From contig CAINOH010000024.1 in NCBI GenBank assembly GCA_903851445.1, positions 18,080 through 82,079 of the forward strand: a stretch of DNA of 64,000 nt. The letters are read 5' to 3'. A program made the position numbers and the translations under genes. The DNA is from an uncultured Microcaldota archaeon (lineage in GTDB: Archaea > Micrarchaeota > Micrarchaeia > Norongarragalinales > CAINOH01). The notes beneath the pieces were generated by a model that did no database searches, was not told where the DNA came from, and saw only the letters and a program-made list of their open reading frames with translations. Positions 47,462 to 56,822 of the stretch are shown one piece after another (position 1 is the stretch's first letter; the number at the start of each line of letters is the position of its first letter).

Positions 47462-49450
47462 ATGACATCCGAAGGTTCCCGCATAGAAAAAATCGTAAAG
47501 AACAAGCTGGTGATTTCAGCGGTAATTACCGTTGGAATAATCGCAGCACTGTTCTATTCGGTGCCTGCGTATGCATTCTGGGTCGGGAATGGCAATGTCG
47601 GCGTAAGCTGGATGAACGGGACCCGCGACGTGACAATCACGGTGCCGATAGTAAAGAATATAGACGAGGTCATCAATAACGTCTCCGCAAAAATAATGGT
47701 GAACGGGTCAACTGCCGGAGCCATCCTTGGCAAGGACTACGTTTACGCGACCAACTGCTCGCCTGAATACTATTTTGATACGTCCACTGGATATGGAACA
47801 GGGGGATATGGAGAGGCTCGAACTGGGTATGGATACGGAGTTCGTGGACAGATATACTCCCTGTCTACCGGGTACGGATACCAGTACGAATATGGATATG
47901 GATACGGCTACTATGGCCAGATGACACTTAATGCATCCTCACCACTCTATTGCACGTTCACTTTCAGGAGCCTCGAATACAATACGGCTTATCCAGGAGC
48001 TTACATTTACGTCAACGACATCCAGCTCGACCAGGCTGTGAGTTTCACGCCTACAATCTACGTTTTTGACTATGCATCCATATTCGGAGCAGTCAAGACC
48101 GCGCTCCTGGCACAGAACGTCTACACCAACATCGACACGTGCGCTGCAACTGCAAACGCCTGCAGCGGCCTGTACTTCAACAAGACCCTCGCGACCAACG
48201 CAAGCGTCGGAGGCAACATAACGTTCACTGGCACCCTTGACCTTACAAGCGCCAGCACAATCAGCTTCCTGCAGGGCCTCCAGAACAAGATGAACGCCTC
48301 GCAGGGAATGGTGCAGCTGAACGCGTCATTGACAAGCGCGTCGGACGTGGCGCAGTTCGCAAATGCGGGCACGATAATCACCCTCGTCGGGTTGCCCAAC
48401 TACGGCGCGGCTGTCCCGTCGCTTACTGTCACTTACGACAACGGCACAATAACGACCAACGCGTCCGAAGTCTCGGGACTGACTTACGACGGCGCTGCCG
48501 GAACATTGAGATTCACGGCGTCGCACTTGTCAAAGTACCAGGCTAACGTGCCGTACATTGCAAGCACATCGAACGTCACAATCAATGACAGCACAAGCCA
48601 GGTCATCATCAATGCGGGCACTCCCGCGTTCACGGCGACCATCCCAAGCAATGCGACATCCGCAGTGCTCAACACCACGGCTTACCTGAAGAGCAACGCT
48701 ACGATGACCAACGTCACAATCAACGTGTCCGTCATTGCGATTTCGACATCCCCGCTGCTTTCAGGCACGGTGAACGTCACATTCCCGGCGAACGTCACGA
48801 TATACGGCCCTGCTGGCTGGAACGGCCAGATTGGCCTTCCGATAATCGAGCTGACTTCGAGCGCGAATGCAGGCACCGGAACCGCCACCAAGGCGGTTGT
48901 CCAGCTTGGTTTTGGCGAGGTACAACTGAACTTCTCCAAGGCAGTGCGCATCCTCCTGCCCGGGATGGCAGGCAAGCTTGCGGCGTACAGCCGCGGCGGC
49001 GTTGTCACATTGATAACGACCAACTGCACCAGGGACTCGCAGTCTGACGGCGACGGCCTTGCGCCTGCAGGTGACTGCAAGATAGATGTCGGCTCGGACC
49101 TGGTGATTTGGACCAAGCACTTCACACTGTTCTTTGCATATGTCGGTGGTTCGACAATTAGTTCGTCGTCAGGATTGTACTACACGACCACTGCGTCGGT
49201 AACTCCCACCCCGGCCGCCACCGCGGTTGCATCCGGGACTCCGACTGCGGTTCCGACTGTCTCTGGGACTCCGATTGAGACGCCCGCGCCCGGACAGGCA
49301 ACTGTAACTGCGCAGCCTTCAGTGACTGCGTCAGTCACACCGACTGGGACGTCCACCGGCACAACTGCTGGCAATGACATGCTCTGGATAATCGTCGGAG
49401 TAGTCATCCTGGCTGCTGCAGCGGCGTACGTTCTAATGCAGAAAAAGTAA
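47462..49450 (+). CDS. Surface protein with Gly/Tyr-rich tract, Thr/Pro-rich linker and C-terminal TM anchor
   Basis: N-terminal hydrophobic segment; YGTGGYGEARTGYGYG...YEYGYGYGYYGQ; T/V/P-rich stalk; MLWIIVGVVILAAAAAYVLMQKK. Confidence 0.7.
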   Translation: MTSEGSRIEKIVKNKLVISAVITVGIIAALFYSVPAYAFWVGNGNVGVSWMNGTRDVTITVPIVKNIDEVINNVSAKIMVNGSTAGAILGKDYVYATNCSPEYYFDTSTGYGTGGYGEARTGYGYGVRGQIYSLSTGYGYQYEYGYGYGYYGQMTLNASSPLYCTFTFRSLEYNTAYPGAYIYVNDIQLDQAVSFTPTIYVFDYASIFGAVKTALLAQNVYTNIDTCAATANACSGLYFNKTLATNASVGGNITFTGTLDLTSASTISFLQGLQNKMNASQGMVQLNASLTSASDVAQFANAGTIITLVGLPNYGAAVPSLTVTYDNGTITTNASEVSGLTYDGAAGTLRFTASHLSKYQANVPYIASTSNVTINDSTSQVIINAGTPAFTATIPSNATSAVLNTTAYLKSNATMTNVTINVSVIAISTSPLLSGTVNVTFPANVTIYGPAGWNGQIGLPIIELTSSANAGTGTATKAVVQLGFGEVQLNFSKAVRILLPGMAGKLAAYSRGGVVTLITTNCTRDSQSDGDGLAPAGDCKIDVGSDLVIWTKHFTLFFAYVGGSTISSSSGLYYTTTASVTPTPAATAVASGTPTAVPTVSGTPIETPAPGQATVTAQPSVTASVTPTGTSTGTTAGNDMLWIIVGVVILAAAAAYVLMQKK

Positions 49451-49573
49451 AAGCCGCATAGGGCCGCGATAGCGGCCAATCCCCTTTTTCTTCTTTTTTT
49501 CATTTTCATCCCCTTCAGGTTAACCAATAAATAGCGACCTTTCCATAACCAGTTCGGGAAGGCGAAGGTTGAA

Positions 49574-49888
49574 ATGTCAGTAGTCAGCAAGATTGTTTAC
49601 TCCGGAGTGGACTTCGTGATAGGCGGGTTCCTCCTGTTCATAGCTCCCCGGGTCGGCGACTCGGACATAATGGCCTTCTGGCTCATCGGCATTGGCGTGA
49701 TGACCCTGATGAAGGCCACGCTCCCGCCCAATACGATGCTTGCCAAGGTCTTTTACGGCGGCACGGATGTCCTGATTGGCCTGTTCATGCTGTCAAGCGC
49801 CCAATCGCTTGGCGGGACGGCGGCGGCGTTTGCCTGGGTGCTGCTTGTCCGCGCCGGAGCCACTGCTGCAGGGCTGATTATAGACTAA
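49574..49888 (+). CDS. Small membrane protein, tandem paralog A
   Basis: SKIVYSGVDFVIGGFLLFIAPRV...AKVFYGGTDVLIGLFML. Confidence 0.7.
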   Translation: MSVVSKIVYSGVDFVIGGFLLFIAPRVGDSDIMAFWLIGIGVMTLMKATLPPNTMLAKVFYGGTDVLIGLFMLSSAQSLGGTAAAFAWVLLVRAGATAAGLIID

Positions 49889-49910
49889 ACGGGTAAAAGA
49901 CGGTTGTAGC

Positions 49911-50219
49911 ATGTCCATTGTTTCCCGGTTGTTTTACGGCGGAACCGACCTCCTGTTCTCGGTTTACCTGTTCTTTGCGCCCCAGGTCGCCTGGCTGGAC
50001 ATGGTCACGTTCTTCATGTTCGGCAGGGCAATGATGACCCTGGTGGGCGCGCACATAACGCCATACACTATGGAGTCCAAGCTGTTCTACGGCGGCTCGG
50101 ACGTGCTGATGGGCTTGTTCCTCCTTGCCAATTCGATGTCGATTGGCGCGCTTTCGGGCAATTACGGCACTTTCCTGGTTTTCCGCGGAATCCTGACCTG
50201 GGCCAACATCGAAGTTTGA
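49911..50219 (+). CDS. Small membrane protein, tandem paralog B
   Basis: SRLFYGGTDLLFSVYLFFAPQV...SKLFYGGSDVLMGLFLLA. Confidence 0.7.
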   Translation: MSIVSRLFYGGTDLLFSVYLFFAPQVAWLDMVTFFMFGRAMMTLVGAHITPYTMESKLFYGGSDVLMGLFLLANSMSIGALSGNYGTFLVFRGILTWANIEV

Positions 50220-50245
50220 AAACATTAGAAGACGCGGCCATTTTT

Positions 50246-50506
50246 TCACCTGAACGACTTGTACCACTTTTCGTATTCCTTATGCGTCGCAAAGCAGTGG
50301 ATTACGAAAAGCGTTTCCTCTTTGACATCAAATACGAGGCGCGCCTGACGAGTTACGTCCTCGACGTTATGTGGCATCCCAAACCGGAGGTGCCTGCGTG
50401 GAGGCATCTGTGAAAGCTTCTCCAGATGACTCTTGAAATAGACCTGAAGATGGCGTTCCAATGCAAGGAATTCTTCGCGCGCTGCTGGCTTGAATTCGAC
50501 TTGCAT
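50246..50506 (-). CDS. Putative RelE/ParE-type toxin (paralog of 17563-17820)
   Basis: SQMPPRRHLRFGMPHNVEDVTRQARLVFDVKEETLFVIHCFATHKEYEKWY. Confidence 0.8.
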   Translation of the reverse strand: MQVEFKPAAREEFLALERHLQVYFKSHLEKLSQMPPRRHLRFGMPHNVEDVTRQARLVFDVKEETLFVIHCFATHKEYEKWYKSFR

Positions 50507-50507
50507 C

Positions 50508-50744
50508 TCAAAGCCCTGCCTCCTTCATAACTTTTGACATCGGTATTGTCTTGACCTTGCCAGCGACTATGGGTGCCATCTCGATTTCAACACCTTTGTG
50601 GACCAGCTGCACCTCTTCCTCCTTTATCTGCCGGTCGTAGGCAACCAGCGCCTGGCGGATCACTTCGGTCTGGTTTCCCGCGTATCCTTTTTCTATAAGT
50701 CCCGACAGTATCCGTTCGTATGGCGCGCCGAGATTGATGTTCAT
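50508..50744 (-). CDS. Putative antitoxin (paralog of 17268-17504)
   Basis: MNINLGAPYERILSGLIEKGYAGNQTEVIRQALVAYDRQ. Confidence 0.78.
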   Translation of the reverse strand: MNINLGAPYERILSGLIEKGYAGNQTEVIRQALVAYDRQIKEEEVQLVHKGVEIEMAPIVAGKVKTIPMSKVMKEAGL

Positions 50745-50761
50745 AAAATCACCTATGACTA

Positions 50762-50777
50762 TTAGATGAACATCTAA
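50762..50777. promoter_or_regulatory. Inverted repeat TTAGATG-AA-CATCTAA upstream of antitoxin gene
   Basis: Perfect 7-bp arms, 2-nt spacer, 18 nt upstream of the antitoxin start. Confidence 0.55.
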
Positions 50778-50938
50778 GGATATATTAGTTATGCATTGGT
50801 TAAGCATGGGCTTTCCGCTTATTTTCCTTGGAGTGTTGACTAATCAAGCCTTTCGCAACCGCATTTCCGCTGAATTCCAAGGCGCTGAAAGCCTTAAAAC
50901 CAGCCTTTTCCCTAATTTAGGTTAAGCTGATTTTTACC

Positions 50939-52096
50939 ATGAAGATAGGCATCCTGACTGGCACCCGGCCGGACATAATCAAGATGGCTCCCCTCTATTG
51001 GGAGGCCAAAAAGCGCTGCCACAAACCGGTTCTCATCCATTCCGGCCAGCACTATTCCGACCACCTGTTCACAGGCGTGTACGAGAGCATGGATTTGCCC
51101 CAGCCGGCACACCGCTTTGAACTGGGAGAATGCAGGACTCCTGCGCAGAGCGTAGGCAGGATGATCCTGGCACTGGACAAGTTGCTGAATGCCGAAAAGG
51201 ACTTCGACATCATGCTGGTCCACGGCGACACCATGACCTCGATGGCCGGGGCGCTGACTTCCTACCTTTCCCTGGTACCTGTTGGCCACATCGAGGCCGG
51301 GCTGCGCACTTTTAGCCGCGAACCGTTCCCCGAACAACTGGACACGCGGTGCTCGGATGCCGCTTCCGACCTTTACTTTGCAGCCACCAAGACCAACGAG
51401 CGCAACCTGCAGAACGAGGGGTTCGCCAAGGACCGCATCTACACTGTCGGGAACACCGTTGTTGACGCGGCAATCTGGGCCGCCAAGCGGGGCGAAAGCG
51501 GGAAAGGCTTCTTTTTGTCGCACGGCATTGACTTTACCAAACCCACAATCTACTATTCCATCCACCGCCGCGAGACCACCCTGTCCAAGGAGCGCTTTGT
51601 AGCTGCTGCAAAGGGTGCGATTGCGCTTGCAAGGAAAGGCTATTGCGTGGTGTGGTCAATCCGGCCGGGCACCAAGGCGGCAATCAAGGACTACGGCCTG
51701 GAGGCTTTGATCAAGTCCGAACCTAATGTCATCCGCATTGAGGAAATCCCCTCCTACCCGCACATAATGTTCCTGATGAGCAAGTGCCGCTTTGTTTGCA
51801 CCGACTCGGGCTCGATGCAGGAGGAAGCCGCTGCACTGCACATTCCCTGCATCACCGTACGCTACGTCACCGACCGGCCCGAGAGCGTGGAGGCTGGCGC
51901 GAACATCCTTGCCCCGCCCGACAAGGCTGAGACCATTGCAAAGGCAGCTGACTTTGTCGAAAAGAACCACGCTAAGATGTCCAAGGCCAGGAACCCATAT
52001 GGCGAGGGCAACGCAAGCAAGCTCATCTTCGACGCAATCGAGGACTGGCACAGGAAGGGCCGCGAGAAGCTTATTGGCTGGGAGCACGAAAAATAG
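50939..52096 (+). CDS. wecB: UDP-N-acetylglucosamine 2-epimerase (non-hydrolysing)
   Basis: GTRPDIIKMAPL, VHGDTMTSMAGAL, GHIEAGLRTFSREPFPEQLDTR, TDSGSMQEEAAAL. Confidence 0.9.
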   Translation: MKIGILTGTRPDIIKMAPLYWEAKKRCHKPVLIHSGQHYSDHLFTGVYESMDLPQPAHRFELGECRTPAQSVGRMILALDKLLNAEKDFDIMLVHGDTMTSMAGALTSYLSLVPVGHIEAGLRTFSREPFPEQLDTRCSDAASDLYFAATKTNERNLQNEGFAKDRIYTVGNTVVDAAIWAAKRGESGKGFFLSHGIDFTKPTIYYSIHRRETTLSKERFVAAAKGAIALARKGYCVVWSIRPGTKAAIKDYGLEALIKSEPNVIRIEEIPSYPHIMFLMSKCRFVCTDSGSMQEEAAALHIPCITVRYVTDRPESVEAGANILAPPDKAETIAKAADFVEKNHAKMSKARNPYGEGNASKLIFDAIEDWHRKGREKLIGWEHEK

Positions 52097-52187
52097 CCCA
52101 TTGAAAAGCCATTAATTAACAAATTGCCCCAAGACTTACTGAAGATTTTCGTAATTCTTAAAATTAAGAACCAGCAAGGTCGTACAG

Positions 52188-52976
52188 ATGGAAGATACTC
52201 CCGTAGTGATTTGGTGCGGCGGAAAAGGCACGCGGCTTCGCGAAGAGACGGAATACAAGCCAAAGCCCATGGTAGAAATCGGCGGAAACCCCATACTCTG
52301 GCACATAATGAAGATATACTCGCACTACGGATTCCGCAACTTCGTGCTTGCACTAGGATACAAGGGAAACTTGATTCGCGACTATTTTGCCAACTACGAC
52401 CTGATGAACTCCGATGTCACGCTCAGGCTCGGCTCGAAGGAGCGGGTAGAGCCCCACAACGGCCACGACGAACGAGATTGGAACGTGACCCTCGTTGACA
52501 CGGGCCAGGAAGCGATGACCGGCGCAAGACTGAAGCGTGTTCAAAAGTACGTTGGAAATGATACGTTCATGGCAACGTACGGTGACGCGGTCACTGACGA
52601 AAATATAAAAACTCTTTTTGACTTTCACAAAAAGCAGCTCAAGCAAAAGAGGATTGCGACAGTGTCCGGCATTCGGCCGCCCTCGCGCTTTGGCGAACTG
52701 CAACTGGACGGGGATGTAGTAGTATCTTTCATAGAAAAACCCAAGCTGAATGCCTGGGTCAATGGCGGTTTTTTTGTCCTGGAACCGGATGTGTTCGACT
52801 ATATAGATGACTCCGAGTCGTGTGTGTTTGAAAAGAAGCCGCTTGAGAAGCTTGCGCATGACCGGAAGCTTTCGATATACAAGCACGAAGGTTTCTGGCA
52901 CTCGATGGACACGTACAAGGATGCGCTTGACCTCAACGAGCTTTGGGCAAGGAACGCCCCTTGGAAAATTTGGTAA
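52188..52976 (+). CDS. rfbF: Glucose-1-phosphate cytidylyltransferase
   Basis: WCGGKGTRLREETEYKPKPMVEIGGNPILWHIMKIYSHYG, GLRxx-type YGDAVTDENI, GGFFVLEP, FWHSMDTYKD. Confidence 0.9.
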   Translation: MEDTPVVIWCGGKGTRLREETEYKPKPMVEIGGNPILWHIMKIYSHYGFRNFVLALGYKGNLIRDYFANYDLMNSDVTLRLGSKERVEPHNGHDERDWNVTLVDTGQEAMTGARLKRVQKYVGNDTFMATYGDAVTDENIKTLFDFHKKQLKQKRIATVSGIRPPSRFGELQLDGDVVVSFIEKPKLNAWVNGGFFVLEPDVFDYIDDSESCVFEKKPLEKLAHDRKLSIYKHEGFWHSMDTYKDALDLNELWARNAPWKIW

Positions 52977-53031
52977 GAATCGGATAAATTCAGTAACATT
53001 TCAGGTCTAAGTCCTGCGGCGTTTCGCAATC

Positions 53032-55233
53032 ATGAGAATATTGGTTACCGGTTCGTCCGGGTTCATAGGAAAAAACCTTGTCTCTACTCTTTTGAAATCG
53101 CACGAGGTAGCGGGCCTCTCTTCTTCATTCGGCCGCTGGACTGACTTTGCAGTTGACATCAGTGACAATAAACAAGTGGCAGAGGCGCTTGATATCTTCA
53201 AGCCCGATGTTATTGTCAATTGTGCAGCATTCTCAAACGTGGATGGTTGTGAGACTGACCAAAAGAAAGCCATGGCAGTAAACGTAGAAGGCACCGCAAA
53301 CCTTTGCCAGTGGGCAAGCAAAGCGAGTGTAAAATTCGTTCAGATTTCAACGGACTATGTCTACTCAGGCGAGTCGGGCTCCGTCTATACCGAGGAAAGC
53401 CCAACTAAGCCCTTGAACGTTTATGCAAAGACCAAGCTCTTGGCCGAAGAGGAGGCGTCCAAGGTCAAAAACCACACAATCCTTCGGACCACTTCGGTTT
53501 ACGGGTTCGACCCTGCTGGAAAGAACTTTTTGATGCAGCTTTTGGACGCAAAAAAAAAGCGCAAGATACCAACAGACCAAATCAACAACCCGACAGACGT
53601 CCAGCTTCTTTGCCAGTACGTTGCAGCAGTCGTTGACAAGGACATCCGGGGTACTTTCCTGGCAACGGGGCCGGAGACTCTTGACCGCTACTCTTTTGCC
53701 CAGAAGATAATCAAGGTTTTTGACCTGGAGCCCCTGCTTTTTGCGGCCGCAAAGACCTCCAAGCTCGGCCAGAAGGCAAAAAGGCCGCTGAACCTGACAA
53801 CAAGCTCGAAGAAATTGCAGAAGCTCACGGGAATAGTTCCCTTGGGCATTGATGAAAGCCTGCAAAGGGTTAAAGCTGAAATGACTTCAACCGAAGGCAT
53901 CGAGAAAGCCATTTTTGCGCAGGTGGAAAGCTATTACTCTGCCAAGTTTTCGGGTAGGAAGTTCAAGCTTGGCGAGCAGTACATAAACGCTGCAAACAAG
54001 GTCTTTGACTCCGACGAGCTTACCAACGGCGTGCGAGCCGTCCTTGACTGCTGGTGGACGGAAGGAAGGTTTGCTTTGGAATTCGAGAAAAAACTTTCAG
54101 CGTTCCTTGGAGTAAAACACGTCGCGCTTACCAACTCCGGCTCTTCCTCCAACCTGATTGCGCTCTCCAGCCTGACCTCGCACCTTCTGAAGGAGCGTGC
54201 GCTCAAGCCGGGTGATGAAGTGATTACGGTTGCAGCCGGCTTTCCGACAACAGTCAACCCGATAATTCAGCTTGGGCTGGTGCCGGTTTTTGTGGACGTT
54301 GACTTGGATACGCTCAACATCGACTCCCAGCTCGTAGAGAACGCCATTTCCCCAAAAACCAAGGCAATCATGGTTGCGCACACTCTCGGCAACCCGTTTG
54401 ATTTGGACGCAATCATGGCGATTGCCAAGAAGCACAAGCTGTGGGTAATCGAAGACTCTTGCGATGCCCTTGGCGCGGAGTGGGACGGGCGCAAGGTCGG
54501 AAGCATCGCAGACATTGCAACCTTTAGCTTCTACCCCGCCCATCAGATGACCATGGGCGAGGGCGGCGCGATTGCAACCAGCAACCCGCTGCTTTACCAG
54601 ATTATTTGCTCTGTCCGCGACTGGGGCCGCGACTGCTGGTGCAAGCCTGGAAAGGACAACACCTGCGGCGCGCGCTTTACCCAACAGCACGGCAAACTGC
54701 CTTTCGGGTTCGACCACAAGTATGTTTACTCGCACCTGGGCTACAACTTGAAGCTCACTGACATGCAGGTGGCTATTGGGCTTGCGCAGTTGAAGAAACT
54801 GCCGAGGTTTGTGAAAGCCAGGCGATCAAACAAGAAGAGGCTTCTGGACGCGCTTGGCAAGTACTCCAAGTACTTCCTCTTCCAAAAGCCGCTTGCGAAG
54901 GCGAACCCGTCCTGGTTTGGCTTCACTATTACCTTAAAGGAAGGCTGCCCGTTCTCGCGGGTTGACTTGGTCAAGTTCCTCGATTCGAAGAAAATCAACA
55001 CGCGGCCGGTCTTTGGCGGCAACCTTACTAGGCAACCATATTTTGAGAACGTTAAGTACAGGGCTGTGGGCGGGCTTTCCAACACTGACTACGTGATGGA
55101 GAACACGTTCTGGATAAGCTGCGACCCCAGCCTTACCGACGAGAAGGTAGGGTATATTACCGGGGCGTTTGATGAATTCATCTCAAAGCATTCGAAAGCC
55201 GCAATAGGCAAACCAGGTGAAGGAAGGAAATGA
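53032..55233 (+). CDS. Fusion: RmlD-like SDR (N) + RfbH/E1-type CDP-4-keto-6-deoxyglucose-3-dehydrase (C)
   Basis: N: GSSGFIGKNL, ISTDYVYSG, YAKTKLLAE. C: SFYPAHQMTMGEGGAI (His at the PLP-Lys position) and C-x57-C-x-C-x7-C (DSC...DCWCKPGKDNTC). Confidence 0.9.
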   Translation: MRILVTGSSGFIGKNLVSTLLKSHEVAGLSSSFGRWTDFAVDISDNKQVAEALDIFKPDVIVNCAAFSNVDGCETDQKKAMAVNVEGTANLCQWASKASVKFVQISTDYVYSGESGSVYTEESPTKPLNVYAKTKLLAEEEASKVKNHTILRTTSVYGFDPAGKNFLMQLLDAKKKRKIPTDQINNPTDVQLLCQYVAAVVDKDIRGTFLATGPETLDRYSFAQKIIKVFDLEPLLFAAAKTSKLGQKAKRPLNLTTSSKKLQKLTGIVPLGIDESLQRVKAEMTSTEGIEKAIFAQVESYYSAKFSGRKFKLGEQYINAANKVFDSDELTNGVRAVLDCWWTEGRFALEFEKKLSAFLGVKHVALTNSGSSSNLIALSSLTSHLLKERALKPGDEVITVAAGFPTTVNPIIQLGLVPVFVDVDLDTLNIDSQLVENAISPKTKAIMVAHTLGNPFDLDAIMAIAKKHKLWVIEDSCDALGAEWDGRKVGSIADIATFSFYPAHQMTMGEGGAIATSNPLLYQIICSVRDWGRDCWCKPGKDNTCGARFTQQHGKLPFGFDHKYVYSHLGYNLKLTDMQVAIGLAQLKKLPRFVKARRSNKKRLLDALGKYSKYFLFQKPLAKANPSWFGFTITLKEGCPFSRVDLVKFLDSKKINTRPVFGGNLTRQPYFENVKYRAVGGLSNTDYVMENTFWISCDPSLTDEKVGYITGAFDEFISKHSKAAIGKPGEGRK

Positions 55234-55685
55234 TTGACGGCGTCAAGGTCATCCCGCTTAAGCAGATTCCGGACGAGCGCGGCAAGATAATGCACATGCT
55301 CAAGGCCACCGACCCCTACTTTGAGAAGTTCGGGGAGATTTACTTTTCCCTAGCCTGGCCCGGCGCGGTGAAGGCGTGGCACGTTCACAAGACCATGACC
55401 TTGAACTACGCAGTGGTAAGCGGAAGGATTAAGCTCGTGCTCTATGACAAGCGGCCCAAGTCGCCCACCAAGGGCGAGCTTATGGAGCTTTTCATCGGCG
55501 ATGACAACTATTGCCTGGTGCGCGTCCCTCCGGGAGTAGTGAACGGGTTCAAGCCCTACGGCGACGACTCGAAGCCGGCGATTGTCGCAAACTGCGCAAC
55601 AGAGACACACGACCCGAAAGAAATCGAGAGGATTGACCCGCTCTCCAAAGAAATCCCTTACAATTGGAATGTAAAGCATGGTTGA
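55230..55685 (+). CDS. RmlC-like cupin sugar epimerase
   Basis: KVIPLKQIPDERGKIMHMLK, WPGAVKAWHVHKTMTLNYAVVSGRIKLVLYD, VPPGVVNGFK. Confidence 0.87.
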   Translation: MIDGVKVIPLKQIPDERGKIMHMLKATDPYFEKFGEIYFSLAWPGAVKAWHVHKTMTLNYAVVSGRIKLVLYDKRPKSPTKGELMELFIGDDNYCLVRVPPGVVNGFKPYGDDSKPAIVANCATETHDPKEIERIDPLSKEIPYNWNVKHG

Positions 55686-56822
55686 CTATTTTTCAGCAGC
55701 CCAAACTTTCCGAGCTTTTTGGGAGTAGGTTGCGATTTGTTCAGTACTCAAGTCAAGAAGAGCAGCAGGGCTTTGCTTTCCATAGAACGCCCTATACCAA
55801 CGCACAGTTTCACCAAGGGTCAGGTCCAAGTCGTACACCGCCTGCCACTTGAGCTTCTGCTTTGCCTTCGCAGAGTCTAAATTAAGATAGGCCGCCTCGT
55901 GAAGCTTAGCTTGCGAAATGACGGTATAATCTCCCGAACCCCAGAATCCGATGATTTTTCTCACTACGGTTTCTACCGGTGCGTCTGCATCAGGACCGAA
56001 ATTCCACGCGCCTTCGAATTTTTCGCCATCTTCACAAAGCCTTTTTGCAAGGAGCATATAACCTGAAAGGGGCTCCAGAACAAACTGCCAAGCCCGCGTG
56101 GCGTTTGGATTGCGAATCTCAATTTTCTTTCCTTCTGCAAGAGAGGTAACGCAGTCAGTAACGATGCGATATTTGGCCCAGTCGCCCCCACCCACCACGT
56201 TTCCTGCACGAACAGACGCAACGAATGCAGCGTCCTTGTCTTTTGAATGGTTGAAAAACGAGTTCTGGTAAGCGGATATTGCTAGTTCAGCACAGGCCTT
56301 GCTTGCACTATACGGGTCATAACCGCCGAGCCTGTCAGTCTCCTTAAAACTGCACTTAACATCCTTGTTCTCATAGCACTTGTCGGTAGTTATGCACACT
56401 ACTGCCTTTACTGACGGGGCGCACCTACATGCCTCCAGCACCTTGATTGTGCCAATGACGTTCGTCTCGAAAGTCTCAACCGGTTGCTGATATGACTCCA
56501 GCACCAACGGCTGTGCGGCCAAGTGAAATACTATCTCGGGGGAGTATTTCTTGAACACTTTTTGAAGTGCATCCAAGTCGTTTATGTCCCCTTCAACATG
56601 AACTATGCGTTCCTGCAGCCTCACAGCCTCGAAGAAGTTCGGTTCGGTCGGCGGCTTCAAAGAATAGCCGACGACCTTTGCGCCGAGGGCTGAAAACCAG
56701 AGGGCAAGCCACGAACCCTTGAAGCCCGTGTGCCCTGTCACGAGGATGGTTTTTCCCTCGAAGAACCCATCGAAAAGCAAGTCCTTGACTGCCGCGTCAT
56801 TCTTTTGCATAGTTTTTTTCAT
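55686..56822 (-). CDS. rfbG: CDP-glucose 4,6-dehydratase
   Basis: FFEGKTILVTGHTGFKGSWLALWFSALGAKVVGYSLKPPTEPNFFE, FHLAAQPLV, TTDKCYENK, YDPYSASKACAEL. Confidence 0.92.
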   Translation of the reverse strand: MKKTMQKNDAAVKDLLFDGFFEGKTILVTGHTGFKGSWLALWFSALGAKVVGYSLKPPTEPNFFEAVRLQERIVHVEGDINDLDALQKVFKKYSPEIVFHLAAQPLVLESYQQPVETFETNVIGTIKVLEACRCAPSVKAVVCITTDKCYENKDVKCSFKETDRLGGYDPYSASKACAELAISAYQNSFFNHSKDKDAAFVASVRAGNVVGGGDWAKYRIVTDCVTSLAEGKKIEIRNPNATRAWQFVLEPLSGYMLLAKRLCEDGEKFEGAWNFGPDADAPVETVVRKIIGFWGSGDYTVISQAKLHEAAYLNLDSAKAKQKLKWQAVYDLDLTLGETVRWYRAFYGKQSPAALLDLSTEQIATYSQKARKVWAAEK

